From: Streptomyces sp. NWU339
GTDB lineage: Bacteria > Actinomycetota > Actinomycetes > Streptomycetales > Streptomycetaceae
DNA length: 64,000 bases
Assembly: GCF_003143855.1 (NCBI RefSeq)
Contig: NZ_QFRK01000024.1
Span: 53,283-117,282, forward strand
Direction of reading: 5' to 3'
Below, piece by piece: positions 46,901-55,233 of this stretch. The notes beneath the pieces were generated by a model that was not told where the DNA came from, made no database searches, and worked only from the letters and a program-made list of their open reading frames with translations. A program made the translations under genes and the position numbers. Position 1 is the stretch's first letter; each line of letters opens with the position of its first letter.

Positions 46901-47727
46901 GCGGTACGTCTCCAGCGTCGCAGCACACGAGGCCCCTGGGGCCGGACGAGGCGGTGAAGCTGTGGTTCTGTCCCAACGACGAGCTCGCCCCCGGCATCGC
47001 CGCCGTGTTGGCCGCGCACTGGCTGGACGAGCACGAGCAGGAGACCGCGAGCAGGTTCCTCTTCGAACGCGACCGGCGCCAGTACCTCGTCGCCCACCTC
47101 CTTGTACGGCGTGTGCTGGCGCTCGAGAGCGGGGTGCCGGAGCCCGAGGCGGTGATCCGGCGCTCCTCGCGCGGGCGGCCGTTTCTGCAGGAGCCGCCGG
47201 AAGGGCTGCCCCGCGGCGGGCGGGAGCTGGATTTCAACCTGTCCCACGCCCAGGGCCACAATCTGCTCGGTGTGGTGCGCCGCCATCGCATCGGTGTGGA
47301 CGTGGAGCGGCTCGACCGCGGTGACCAGGGCCTCGACACCATCGTGGAGACCTTCGCCGAGGAGGAGCGCGACTGGGTGGCCGAGGCCGCACCGGGCCGA
47401 CCCCGCGACCGGCGGGTGCTGCGGCTGTGGACGCTGAAGGAGGCGTACTCCAAGGCGCGGGGGCTGGGCCTCGGACTGCCCTTCGACTCCTTCTCCTTCG
47501 CGCTGGCCGAGGACCGCGGAGTGACCGGCTTCCGGCCGCCCGAGGACGACCGCGAACGGTGGTGGCGCTTCGTGGAGCTGGAGCCGGTGCCCGACGTGGT
47601 GGCCGCCGTCGCCGTTCTGGCCGGCCCGGAGGCGTCGCCCGTCCTCCAGATGCACCACGGTTTCCCCTGGGGACGGGCTGCGCCGCGGCTGCTGACCCTG
47701 CCCGAGCCCGTGGCGGTGCTGGTGTAG
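46897..47727 (+). CDS. Sfp-type 4'-phosphopantetheinyl transferase
   Basis: A 276-residue enzyme that loads the phosphopantetheine arm onto carrier proteins. The magnesium and CoA motif is IGVDVERLDRGD and the second motif is LWTLKEAYSKARGLGLGLPF. DFNLSHAQGHNL precedes them, as in the Sfp group. It is fully open and looks functional, although the carrier protein gene upstream is broken. It might serve another cluster in the genome. Confidence 0.93.
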   Translation: MSGTSPASQHTRPLGPDEAVKLWFCPNDELAPGIAAVLAAHWLDEHEQETASRFLFERDRRQYLVAHLLVRRVLALESGVPEPEAVIRRSSRGRPFLQEPPEGLPRGGRELDFNLSHAQGHNLLGVVRRHRIGVDVERLDRGDQGLDTIVETFAEEERDWVAEAAPGRPRDRRVLRLWTLKEAYSKARGLGLGLPFDSFSFALAEDRGVTGFRPPEDDRERWWRFVELEPVPDVVAAVAVLAGPEASPVLQMHHGFPWGRAAPRLLTLPEPVAVLV

Positions 47728-47764
47728 ACCCTCACCGCATCACCGACCGAACGCCTTCACGAAC

Positions 47765-48079
47765 GTGCTCGATGTCGTGTCGCATCCCTCCGGCCGGCTC
47801 CTTGCCGACCTGACACCACGCCGGATCCGCGCCGTCTTGGGCTCGGTGCGGCGCGGGACTCGGCCGGCCCGGTACGAGGAGGCCCTGCGGGCGCGGCGGG
47901 AGGTGACGGTCGTCAGCACCCTTTGCGCGGACCGCTGCTGCCTCCGACGCTCGCCGGCCACCACCCTGGTGTGCCGCATGCCGGGACGCCGGCCCACCCA
48001 CCGGGTGGTGATCAAGGTACAGGCCGCCGGCGAGACACTGGCCGACGCTTCGAGCGGGGCTCCAGTCCGGTACCAGTGA
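47765..48079 (+). CDS. Truncated transglutaminase-like protein (lasso-peptide B2 family)
   Basis: A 104-residue protein with a GTG start. LTPRRIRAVLGSVRRGTRPA and CLRRSPATTLVCRMPGRRPT match the lasso-peptide B2/transglutaminase-like family, with the catalytic cysteine at CLRRS. In the family this is followed by a segment ending in AHAWVE with the catalytic histidine; here that part is missing and the chain goes directly to KVQAAGETLADASSG. No lasso precursor, B1 or C protein is nearby. It is probably non-functional or has another role. Confidence 0.55.
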   Translation: MLDVVSHPSGRLLADLTPRRIRAVLGSVRRGTRPARYEEALRARREVTVVSTLCADRCCLRRSPATTLVCRMPGRRPTHRVVIKVQAAGETLADASSGAPVRYQ

Positions 48080-48308
48080 ACCTGCGGTACTCCTGTGCAG
48101 ACTCTCCGGAAGCAAGGGCGCGGCCATGAACGCCGCCCGGAGAGAGCGCCCTGCCGCGTGCCTTCGCGGCTCGGGCTGCGCAGCGGGGAGCACGGGTGCT
48201 GAACGCCTGCGGGGACCCGGCCGAGTCCGGCGGATGTCCGAACGGACCAGGGCCCGGACTCGCACACGCCCGGATCACCCCGGCCGACAGCCTTCAGGAG
48301 AAGCCCTC

Positions 48309-49079
48309 ATGACGACAAGCCCTGCCCCCGGCCCCTGGCTCAGGAACTTCAGCCCCGCCCCCGGCGCGCCGGTACGTCTGGTCTGCCTGCCGCACGCCGG
48401 CGGATCGGCCAGTTTCTTCTTCCCCGCGGCCCAGGCGCTGGCCCCGCGGGTGGAGGTGCTGGCCGTGCAGTACCCGGGCCGCCAGGACCGCCTGAGGGAG
48501 CCGGCCATCGGCGACATCGAGGTGCTCGCCGAGCGGATCGTCGACGCGCTCGGCCCGTGGACGGACCGGCCCTATGCCCTGTTCGGGCACAGCATGGGGT
48601 CGATCGTCGGCTTCGAGACCGCGCGCCGGCTGCAGGACGCAGGCCGGGGCCCCGTCGAACTGTTCGTCTCCGGGCGCCGCGCTCCCGCGCTGGATCTCGA
48701 CGGGGACCGACAGCCGGTCACCGACGCCGAAGTCATCGCGGAGGTGAGGTCGTTGGACGGAACCGGTGACGCTTTGCTCGATGACGAGGGGACGCTGCGC
48801 CTGATCCTGCCCGCCCTGCGCTCCGACTACCAGGCGGTGCGGAACTACCGCTACCGGTCCGGTCCGGCGCTGGAGTGCCCCATCACCGCGTTCACCGGCG
48901 ACCGCGACCCGAAAGCCGAGGTCGGTCAGGTGCGGGCCTGGCACCAGCACACCCGGTCCGCGTTCGAGGTGAACGTGCTGCCCGGCGGCCACTTCTTCCT
49001 CGTCGACCGGGCCGCCGAGGTGTGGGGCAGGATCGAGGACCGCCTGGCTGGGGCCACCGCCCTGCACGGGGCGGGCTGA
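48309..49079 (+). CDS. Type II (editing) thioesterase
   Basis: A 256-residue alpha/beta hydrolase of the GrsT/RifR type that frees blocked PKS or NRPS carrier arms. The catalytic serine is in FGHSMGS, the aspartate in GDRDPKAE and the histidine in LPGGHFFL. The N terminus LVCLPHAGGSASFF forms the oxyanion strand. The start has a CAGGAG site. It converges on the fossil KS-beta gene, which is cut off only a few bases beyond this gene's stop. Confidence 0.93.
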   Translation: MTTSPAPGPWLRNFSPAPGAPVRLVCLPHAGGSASFFFPAAQALAPRVEVLAVQYPGRQDRLREPAIGDIEVLAERIVDALGPWTDRPYALFGHSMGSIVGFETARRLQDAGRGPVELFVSGRRAPALDLDGDRQPVTDAEVIAEVRSLDGTGDALLDDEGTLRLILPALRSDYQAVRNYRYRSGPALECPITAFTGDRDPKAEVGQVRAWHQHTRSAFEVNVLPGGHFFLVDRAAEVWGRIEDRLAGATALHGAG

Positions 49080-49082
49080 CCG

Positions 49083-50034
49083 GTCACCGGGACGCCGTAC
49101 GCCCCGAACAGCTCGGCGATCGCCTGCGCCTCGGCACGGTCCGCCGCTTGTTCTCCGGCGCCGTCGGCGAAGACGACGTCGACCTGGTCAGGTCCTCGGC
49201 GTCGGCCAGGGCCGGTTCGGCGGTACCCAGCCGTGAGCCGCCGCCCGTTTCCAGGGCCGGGCCGACGGTGGCCGCGTATCCGGCGGCCGTCCCGCACACC
49301 CGGGCGTCCCGGGCACGGGCCGCGTCGGCGGACCCCAGGACCAGCAGCGTGCCGCCCTCGCCGGGGGCGTGGCCGCGGGCGTCCGCCGAGAACGGCAGGT
49401 GGGCCCGGCCGGGGTCGTCGCCGAGGCCGATGCGGTCCTCGGCCAGGTGCGCGGTCCACCCCCACGGGCACAGCGCGGAGTCGACTGCGCCGGAGACGAC
49501 GAGCGAGGCGCCCTTGCGCGGCCGGCGGCGGGCCTGCCCCACGACATCGGGGCCGCCGGCCTGCTCGGACACCGGCACCCCGCCGGCACCGTGCGGCCCG
49601 TGACGGATGGAGACCTGACCGCCGTTCACCGCGTAGTATCAGGCGAACGCCTGATACGTGCCGATGCGCCGACTGCCCTTGCTCCACAGGGCCCGCAGTG
49701 CACGCCGGCCGAACTCGAAGCCGCCCGCGGACTCCCCGGTGACCGCGCCCGCCGCGTGCTCGGGCAGCTCGGCCGGGTCGGCACCGGCGTCCTTCAGCGC
49801 CTCCTCGGCGACAAAGCCGGGCACCTCGTCCGCGAGCCGGGCCGGATATCCGGAGGTGCCGAAGCGGGTCAGCGGACGGATGCCGCTCTCGCCGCGCAGC
49901 ACCGTCGCCCACCAGGCCGCGACCCTCAGCCCGTTGGGGACGGCGACGTCGAAGCCGGTGACCACGGCGTGGGTCTCGCGGACGGCCGCGGCGGAAGTGC
50001 CGACGATGGCGGCGACCGTGTGCGCGAGCCCGCT
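49083..50034 (-). pseudogene. Fossil KS-beta (chain length factor) of a type II polyketide synthase
   Basis: The reading VVTGFDVAVPNGL then GYPARLADEVPGFVAEE is the N terminus of a chain length factor. About 25 residues are then missing. The frame continues through ESAGGFEFGRRALRALWSKG to a TGA at 49641-49639, which replaces the usual tryptophan in FAWFYAVN. The same frame resumes at YYAVNGGQVSIRHG and carries SEQAGG, the glutamine marker of KS-beta. Near 49190 it shifts frame (DQVDVVFADGAGE) and stops at GVPVT, lacking its last quarter. No KS-alpha is seen. Confidence 0.85.
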
Positions 50035-50043
50035 TTCAGCGAT

Positions 50044-50063
50044 CGCTCAAACGTTCTTGAGCG
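50044..50063. promoter_or_regulatory. 20-base palindrome before the second SARP gene
   Basis: CGCTCAA and TTGAGCG flank ACGTTC to form an inverted repeat at the broken KS-beta start, about 155 bases upstream of the second SARP gene. It could be an operator or part of the old polyketide-synthase promoter. The rest of the gap to 50218 shows nothing recognisable. Confidence 0.45.
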
Positions 50064-50218
50064 GGCCGGCCCAGGTGGAAAGCCGTGCATAGAGAAGCAC
50101 TTGAATGCGGGTGGAGATACCGGGGGGTGCCACGCGAACGGGGCTAGCGTGCTGAACAGCCGATGGTTTCGAGCCACCGAGTGGAACCAACCACTCAACC
50201 GGCACGGGGAGGGAAACT

Positions 50219-51040
50219 GTGGAGATACAGGTTCTGGGTCCGTTGAGCGCTGACGTCAACGGAGTCTCGATCGTTCCGACCGCGGGCAAGCCGAGGCAGC
50301 TCCTCGCGCTGCTCGCCTTCTACTCGGGCCGGGTCATGCCTGTGCCCACCCTCATGGAGGAGATCTGGGGCACGGACCTGCCCCAGAGCGCCATGACGAC
50401 GATGCAGACGTACATCCTGCAGCTGCGCCGCCGCCTCGGTACCGCCATGGGGCCCGACGCCCCCGGCGCCGCCAAGGAGGTGCTGGCCACCCGACACGGC
50501 GGCTATGTGCTGCAGATCCCGCCCGGGAGCATCGACGTGCACCGGTACGAGCAGCTGGTGGCGGCCGGTCAGACGGCTTTCGAGGAAGGCGACGACGCGC
50601 GGGCGGCCGAGCTCTTCAGGAACGCTCTGGCCATGTGGCAGGGGCCCGCGCTCGTCGACGTACGGGTCGGCCCGATCCTGGAGATCGAGGTCATGCGGCT
50701 CGAGGAGAGCCGTCTGGTCACCGTCGAGCGCCGCATCGACGCCGACCTCCGGCTCGGCCGTCATGCCGAACTCATCGCCGAACTGCTCGATCTGATCGCC
50801 CGTCACCCACAGCACGAGGGTCTGCACTCGCAGGCCATGGTGGCGCTCTACCGCTCCGGTCGGCAGGCCACCGCGCTGGACGTCTACCGCCGGCTGCGCA
50901 AGCGGCTGATCGAGGACCTGGGGGTGGAGCCCTCGCCGCAGCTGCAGCGGCTGCATCAGGCGATGCTGACCGTCGACCCGGCGCTGGACGTGGTGTGCGG
51001 GCCGCGCCCCACCTCCACCTACGATCTGTTCGCGGCCTGA
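50219..51040 (+). CDS. Second SARP-family pathway activator
   Basis: A 273-residue SARP with a GTG start, preceded by GGGGAGGG. The winged helix is in KPRQLLALLAFYSGRVMPVP and TMQTYILQLRRRLG; the activation domain runs from DVHRYEQLVAAGQTAFEEGD to LGVEPSPQLQRLHQAML. It shares the general layout of the first SARP of this island but differs throughout, so the two are not recent duplicates. It likely binds the 11-base-spaced heptamers found at 51558, 54099 and 56369. Confidence 0.93.
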   Translation: MEIQVLGPLSADVNGVSIVPTAGKPRQLLALLAFYSGRVMPVPTLMEEIWGTDLPQSAMTTMQTYILQLRRRLGTAMGPDAPGAAKEVLATRHGGYVLQIPPGSIDVHRYEQLVAAGQTAFEEGDDARAAELFRNALAMWQGPALVDVRVGPILEIEVMRLEESRLVTVERRIDADLRLGRHAELIAELLDLIARHPQHEGLHSQAMVALYRSGRQATALDVYRRLRKRLIEDLGVEPSPQLQRLHQAMLTVDPALDVVCGPRPTSTYDLFAA

Positions 51041-51053
51041 TCCCGAGCACGGC

Positions 51054-51508
51054 TCATCGGGTGTGACGCGGCGTTCGCAGCTCAGGAGGGCGCCGGTGGC
51101 GTCGTCGTGGGCCAGGACGTCCTCGACCATTGCGCTCGGGCCGATGGCCGGTGTGGCGTGCCAGGGGTGGGTGGCCACGACCGGCGCGCAGTAGTGGGTG
51201 CGCAGGGTGCCGTCGGGGGCGGGTCCACGCGCAGCGTGTTGAACCAGTGGCGCCGGCGTACCGGCTCGGCGTCGGCCATCCGCTCGTGGGCGGCCCGCGA
51301 CCCCGCCGCGATCGCCGCGCGGCGGGGGAGCGGGGGACGACGGTACGAAGGCCCCGTCCGTGGAGAGCGTCGCGGCGAACTCCTCCGCCCGCAGGTCGTC
51401 CAGCAGGGCGACCTGACCGGTGCAGAACTGCTGCACCTGCTGGTAAAGCTCGCCGAACCCCTTTCTGCTGAAGGAGGGTTCGGCGCGGATGAGCGTTTCG
51501 GTGGTCAT
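51054..51508 (-). pseudogene. Frameshifted NTF2/SnoaL-like gene
   Basis: Starting at ATG 51508, the frame gives SRKGFGELYQQVQQFCTGQ and LRAEEFAATLSTDGAFVP, like the intact NTF2-type gene at 54234. In the C-rich run near 51330-51345 it shifts to a frame reading AEPVRRRHWFNTLRVDP, then shifts back near 51225 to PDGTLRTHYCAPVVATHPWH and ends CERRVTPDEP without its stop. The two shifts could be mutations or base-call errors. The protein belongs to ring-hydroxylase-beta/cyclase-like NTF2 proteins. Confidence 0.65.
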
Positions 51509-51557
51509 GTGGCCGGGCCTTCGTTCCGTCGTGTGCCCCCGCTCTCCGCAGTACAGA

Positions 51558-51586
51558 TCGAGCACTCTTCGAACATTCCTCAAGAG
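51558..51586. promoter_or_regulatory. SARP-type heptamer repeats (three units, 11-base spacing)
   Basis: TCGAGCA at 51558, TCGAACA at 51569 and TCAAGAG at 51580 are spaced exactly 11 bases apart, the arrangement bound by SARP activators. They lie between the broken NTF2 gene on one side and the broken ligase gene on the other. Confidence 0.65.
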
Positions 51587-51657
51587 CTTCGACGGAACGT
51601 GAGTTCCGCAGAGCGGTGCACGCGCCGGCCCTGCCGAGCCCCGGAGGAGAACGAGCC

Positions 51658-52091
51658 GTGCCCGACTTCACGTACCCCGGCCTTCCGGTGGACGGGCTGC
51701 CGCGTACGGCAGCGCCATGCGCACCACGGATGAGGCCGCGCCCTTCGGCGGACCGGCTGCCCGGGCCGACCGGATCGCCGCGTATCCGCAGCAGAAGGCC
51801 GGCGACCGTCCCGGCGTGCGGGTCGCCGACCGCGTGGTCGCCGGCTGGCCCGACGAGACCCACGGCGATCTCGTCCGGGCGGGCATCGCGCTGTGCGACG
51901 ACCGCGACCCCCGCGCCCCCCACCAGGTGCTCGACGTCCTCGACCCGGTCGCGGCCCGGGCCGACGAGCACCTCGCGCACTTCGAACGGATCTGCCTGAC
52001 CGAATCCCTCGACGCCGTGCCGCGCACCCCCACCGGGAAGCCGGCGCGGCGACCGGTGCACCGGCGGCTCAGACAGCAGGCCGCGTGCTGA
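51658..52091 (+). pseudogene. Remnant of an ANL-superfamily acyl-CoA/AMP ligase
   Basis: The end of this stretch reads AHFERICLTESLDAVPRTPTGKPARR, which matches the C-terminal A10 region of acyl- and aryl-AMP ligases with its catalytic lysine. The start, VPDFTYPGLPVDGLPRTA after a GGAGG site, is in another frame. Nothing in between matches the large N-terminal domain, so most of the gene is lost. The assignment rests on the C-terminal motif alone. Confidence 0.5.
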
Positions 52092-52135
52092 CCTCCCCGA
52101 CCGACCCGGACATCCCTCTTCCTCAGGAGCAGACC

Positions 52136-52423
52136 ATGGTGACCTTCGTCAACAAGCTGACCGTGCACGGCGACATCGACGCCTTCCTCGCCGTCAAGAG
52201 CAAGCTCACCGCCTACATGTCCGCCCAGCCCGGATACGTCAGCCACCTGACCCTCCGCCACGTGGGCGCGCCCAACGTCTTCCTCGAACTCGCCGTGTGG
52301 CAGGACGCCGGCACCCACCGGAAGGCCGTGCGCAGCGAGCAGTTCCAGTCACTGGTCAAGGACCTCGACCCGCTGGCCACGCCCGACCCGGGGATGTACG
52401 AGATCGTCGAGGAGAGCGTGTGA
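52136..52423 (+). CDS. ABM-family monooxygenase-like protein
   Basis: A 95-residue dimeric alpha-beta barrel protein of the antibiotic biosynthesis monooxygenase family. In aromatic polyketide pathways such proteins oxidise or help cyclise polyketide rings without cofactors. Visible blocks are NKLTVHGDIDAFLAVKSKLT, QPGYVSHLTLRH and LAVWQDAGTHRKAVRSEQFQ. The gene is intact, with a CAGGAG site upstream. Its stop overlaps the start of a FAD-monooxygenase stub (TGATG). Confidence 0.8.
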   Translation: MVTFVNKLTVHGDIDAFLAVKSKLTAYMSAQPGYVSHLTLRHVGAPNVFLELAVWQDAGTHRKAVRSEQFQSLVKDLDPLATPDPGMYEIVEESV

Positions 52424-52551
52424 TGCACGACCTCGTCCGACCGCGGGTGATGGTCGTCGGCGCGGGCCCCGTCGGCCACCCCGTCTCCCCGCCCGCCGCC
52501 TCCATCCCGGCCCAGGCCCTCGATGTCTGCGGCGGACTGGGCAACCACTGA
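52423..52551 (+). pseudogene. N-terminal stub of a FAD-dependent monooxygenase
   Basis: The 42-residue frame starts MHDLVRPRVMVVGAGPVG, the beginning of a flavin hydroxylase with its GxGxxG FAD motif, then loses similarity and ends after 25 more residues. The parent would be about 400-550 residues. The start overlaps the preceding stop, so the old translational coupling is preserved. An internal deletion best explains it. Confidence 0.6.
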
Positions 52552-52594
52552 TCCCCGTACTGACTGATCACCACGAAGAGAAGAGGTACCGAAG

Positions 52595-53551
52595 GTGTCG
52601 GCTGAGCAGATGCACCGCACATCACACTCGGTCGAGGTGGACGCCCCGGCCGGAGTCGTCTACGGGCTGATCTCGGACGCGCGGCAGTGGCCGCTGTTCT
52701 TCCCGGAGAACGTGCACGTGGAGCGGCTGGAGTTCGACGGCACGAACGAGCGACTGCGGATGTGGGCGACAGCCGACGGCCGGGTCAGGTCGTGGATCTC
52801 GGAGCGGGCCCAGGACCCTGGGGCGCGGTGCGTGGAGTTCCGGCAGACACATCCGCAGCTGCCCGTGACGACGATGCGCGGGCTGTGGACCGTCGAGGAG
52901 CGGGCGCCCGGGCCCATCCTGCTGACGCTGCGGCACGACTTCGCCGTGCACGGCGACAGCGCGGGCGACGCGGCCTGGGTGGAGCAGGTCGTCGACACCG
53001 ACTCCAGGGCGCAGCTGGCGAGCCTGCGGTCCCTCGCCGAGCGGTGGAAGCGGTTCGACGACCTCGTGCTGTCCTTCGAGGACGCCGTGCGCGTTCAGGC
53101 GTCGGTCGAATCCGTGTACGGCTTTCTCCATCGGGTCGCGGACTGGCCCACGCTGATCCCGCATGTGACGCGGCTGGACCTGACGGAGGACGCCCCCGGG
53201 GTGCAGCTGATGTCGATGGATACGCTGACCTCGGGCGGAGCCGTGCACACCACCGAGTCGGTCCGGATCTGTTTCCCGCACGCCGGACGCATCGTCTACA
53301 AACAGACCGAGACGCCCGTTCTGATGGAAGCGCACACGGGGGAGTGGAACGTCGTCCCCGACGAGGACGGGGTGACCGCCCTCGCGCAGCACAACGTCGT
53401 GCTGCGCGAGGAGGCCGTGGAGCAGGTGCTGGGCGCCGGTGCGGACCTCGACCGGGCCCGCCGCCATGTGCGCGAGGCCCTCGGGCGCAGCTCCACCGCG
53501 ATACTTCACCTGGCCCGGCAGCACGCGGAGCTGGTGACGCGGGAGGCCTGA
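52595..53551 (+). CDS. Didomain aromatase/cyclase (SRPBCC fold)
   Basis: A 318-residue protein with two START/Bet v1-like domains. The first (residues about 8-150) contains SVEVDAPAGVVYGLISDARQ and WPLFFPENVHVERL. The second (about 160-305) contains VRVQASVESVYGFLHRVADW and ALAQHNVVLREEAVEQVLG. This layout is that of ActVII-like aromatase/cyclases that shape the first ring of a C-9 reduced polyketide. The GTG start follows GAAGAGG. It is intact even though the KS-beta gene nearby is broken. Confidence 0.9.
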   Translation: MSAEQMHRTSHSVEVDAPAGVVYGLISDARQWPLFFPENVHVERLEFDGTNERLRMWATADGRVRSWISERAQDPGARCVEFRQTHPQLPVTTMRGLWTVEERAPGPILLTLRHDFAVHGDSAGDAAWVEQVVDTDSRAQLASLRSLAERWKRFDDLVLSFEDAVRVQASVESVYGFLHRVADWPTLIPHVTRLDLTEDAPGVQLMSMDTLTSGGAVHTTESVRICFPHAGRIVYKQTETPVLMEAHTGEWNVVPDEDGVTALAQHNVVLREEAVEQVLGAGADLDRARRHVREALGRSSTAILHLARQHAELVTREA

Positions 53552-54098
53552 GGACTCTCCGGTGTCCGTTCACCGCCCGGCCGACGCCGCCGGGCGGACG
53601 CCGGCTGCACGACCGCAAGGACCTCCTCATCAACGCGGCGCGCGCCGACGCCCAGGTCGTCTACGCCCGCACCGACGCCGCGCGCGGGCCGCGCAGCCAC
53701 TCCGTTTTCCTCCTCGCCCCCGCTCCAGCGCGAACTCCTCGCCGACTCCGACATCCACCCCGGCCACCATGTCGAGCAGCTCACGACGGCCTGGCACGGA
53801 CCCCTCGACAGTCTGCGCGCCGCCTTCGACGAGGGGCCCGAACCCCCGTTCGTCCCACTGCGGAGCCGCATCCCGACGTCCGCTCACCCGGGAGCCCGTG
53901 ACCGAGGCCCATCCCGGTGGGTTCGCCGACCGGGTCATCCGCGGCACGGCCCTGTTCCTCGGTGCGGGGAATCGAGGGACAGGACCGGCGCGGCGCCTCG
54001 GGATCCGGGGACGGAGGGCCCCTCACCGCTGATCGCCTCCGGGGCGTCGGACCGAGGGGCTGTCGTGGCCCCGTGACACCCACCGTCGGCGGGAGCGC
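53552..54098. other. Degenerate stretch after the aromatase gene
   Basis: No intact gene. Short protein-like pieces occur in different frames on the + strand, such as ADSDIHPGHHVEQLTTAWHG followed by PLDSLRAAFDEGPE, and HPGGFADRVIRGTALFLGAG. These suggest a frameshifted relic of one gene, which I could not identify. Confidence 0.4.
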
Positions 54099-54127
54099 TT
54101 GAGGAGGATTTGAAAGATGCTCGATCC
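54099..54127. promoter_or_regulatory. SARP-type heptamer repeats before the NTF2-like gene
   Basis: TTGAGGA at 54099, TTGAAAG at 54110 and TCGATCC at 54121 start 11 bases apart, matching the SARP pattern. They lie about 107 bases before the NTF2-like start. Confidence 0.55.
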
Positions 54128-54233
54128 GAGCCCCGAAGACTGTCCGTACCGAGTTCGGACTCCTTGGGGTGCCCGGGATCCCCTCGGCGTCCCCTCATCC
54201 CAAGGAAACGGACGGAAGCAGAGGCTGAGAGAA

Positions 54234-54695
54234 ATGACCGTCGAGCTGGTGGACACCGCCGAACGCACGCTCCAGAGCCAGAAGTTCGCCGCCCTGTACG
54301 CGGAGGTGCAGCAGTTCTACGCGCACCAGATGCAGATCCTGGACGCGCACGACACCGAGCGCTGGACGAGCACCTTCACCGAGGACGCCGTCCTCGAACT
54401 GCCTTTCCCGTCCGAGCCGGTGCGTGCCCGCACCGGGCTCGTCCGCTATGTGCGCGCCGGCGCGGCACGACAGCGGAGGGCCGGCAGCCGCCTCAACCAC
54501 TGGATCGGCATGCTCGACGTACAACCCCAGGCGGACGGGGCGTTACGCACCCGCTGCTCGGCTCTGGCATACGTCGCACCGCGCGGCGGCGGTTCCAAGG
54601 TCCTGTATGTGTGTGTCATGGAGGACGTCCTGGTCCGCACCCGCGGGGAGTGGCGCACCGCACACCGCCGGGTGACCCGCGACGACCTGGCCTGA
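54234..54695 (+). CDS. NTF2/SnoaL-like protein
   Basis: A 153-residue cone-shaped alpha+beta barrel protein. It shows FAALYAEVQQFYAHQMQILD, then DTERWTSTFTEDAVLELPFP, and ends WRTAHRRVTRDDLA. Related proteins in aromatic polyketide clusters act as cyclases or hydroxylase partners. It is a full-length relative of the broken gene at 51054-51508. A longer in-frame start at 54117 lacks a good ribosome binding site, while ATG 54234 follows GAGAGAA. Confidence 0.75.
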   Translation: MTVELVDTAERTLQSQKFAALYAEVQQFYAHQMQILDAHDTERWTSTFTEDAVLELPFPSEPVRARTGLVRYVRAGAARQRRAGSRLNHWIGMLDVQPQADGALRTRCSALAYVAPRGGGSKVLYVCVMEDVLVRTRGEWRTAHRRVTRDDLA

Positions 54696-55233
54696 GCGAT
54701 CGTGCGTACCGGAGCGGACGGTGGCGCCACGACCGGGATCGGCCCCGCCAAGGTGTGCTCCGACGTCCGTGAGGTGGTCGAGGCGACGGACTTCTCCCAT
54801 CCGCCGGAGCTGGTGACCGGGCACGAAGTACTCGGCGAGTCGCCGGCCCCGGAGCGGCTGTGGCAACTGCTGACCCTGCATCCGTATGCGTATCTCGACT
54901 TCACGGTGCAGCAGGAGTCGCTCGTGGTGCTGCCGGCGACCGCGCGGCTGGGCACCGGGCGGGCCGGGGCCGTGGAGATGAGCGAGCGCCAGCCGGACGA
55001 GCGGGAGGCGTGCGCGACGCCGACACGTTTTTGGGCGGAGTTCCACGGGTGTCCGAGCGGACGCGGGGACGGACGGCGTCCGGCCGATGACCCGGACGTA
55101 CCGTGGGTGAGGCCGTGCGCCGAGGCGCGCACCGCGAGCGACGAGAGCACGCACCCCGCACCGGGCGTCCTGGGGACGAGACAGGCGCAAGCCGTCTTCC
55201 GTTCCAGCCGTCCCCCCACGCAGCCCAGACCTT
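54696..55233 (+). other. Unrecognised, possibly relic coding stretch
   Basis: An open + strand frame from 54702 gives protein-like sequence over its first 95 residues (EVVEATDFSHPPELVTGHEV and LLTLHPYAYLDFTVQQESLV) and then becomes proline/arginine-rich. I do not recognise the family. The second half looks non-coding. It may be the N-terminal part of a decayed biosynthetic gene. Confidence 0.35.
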
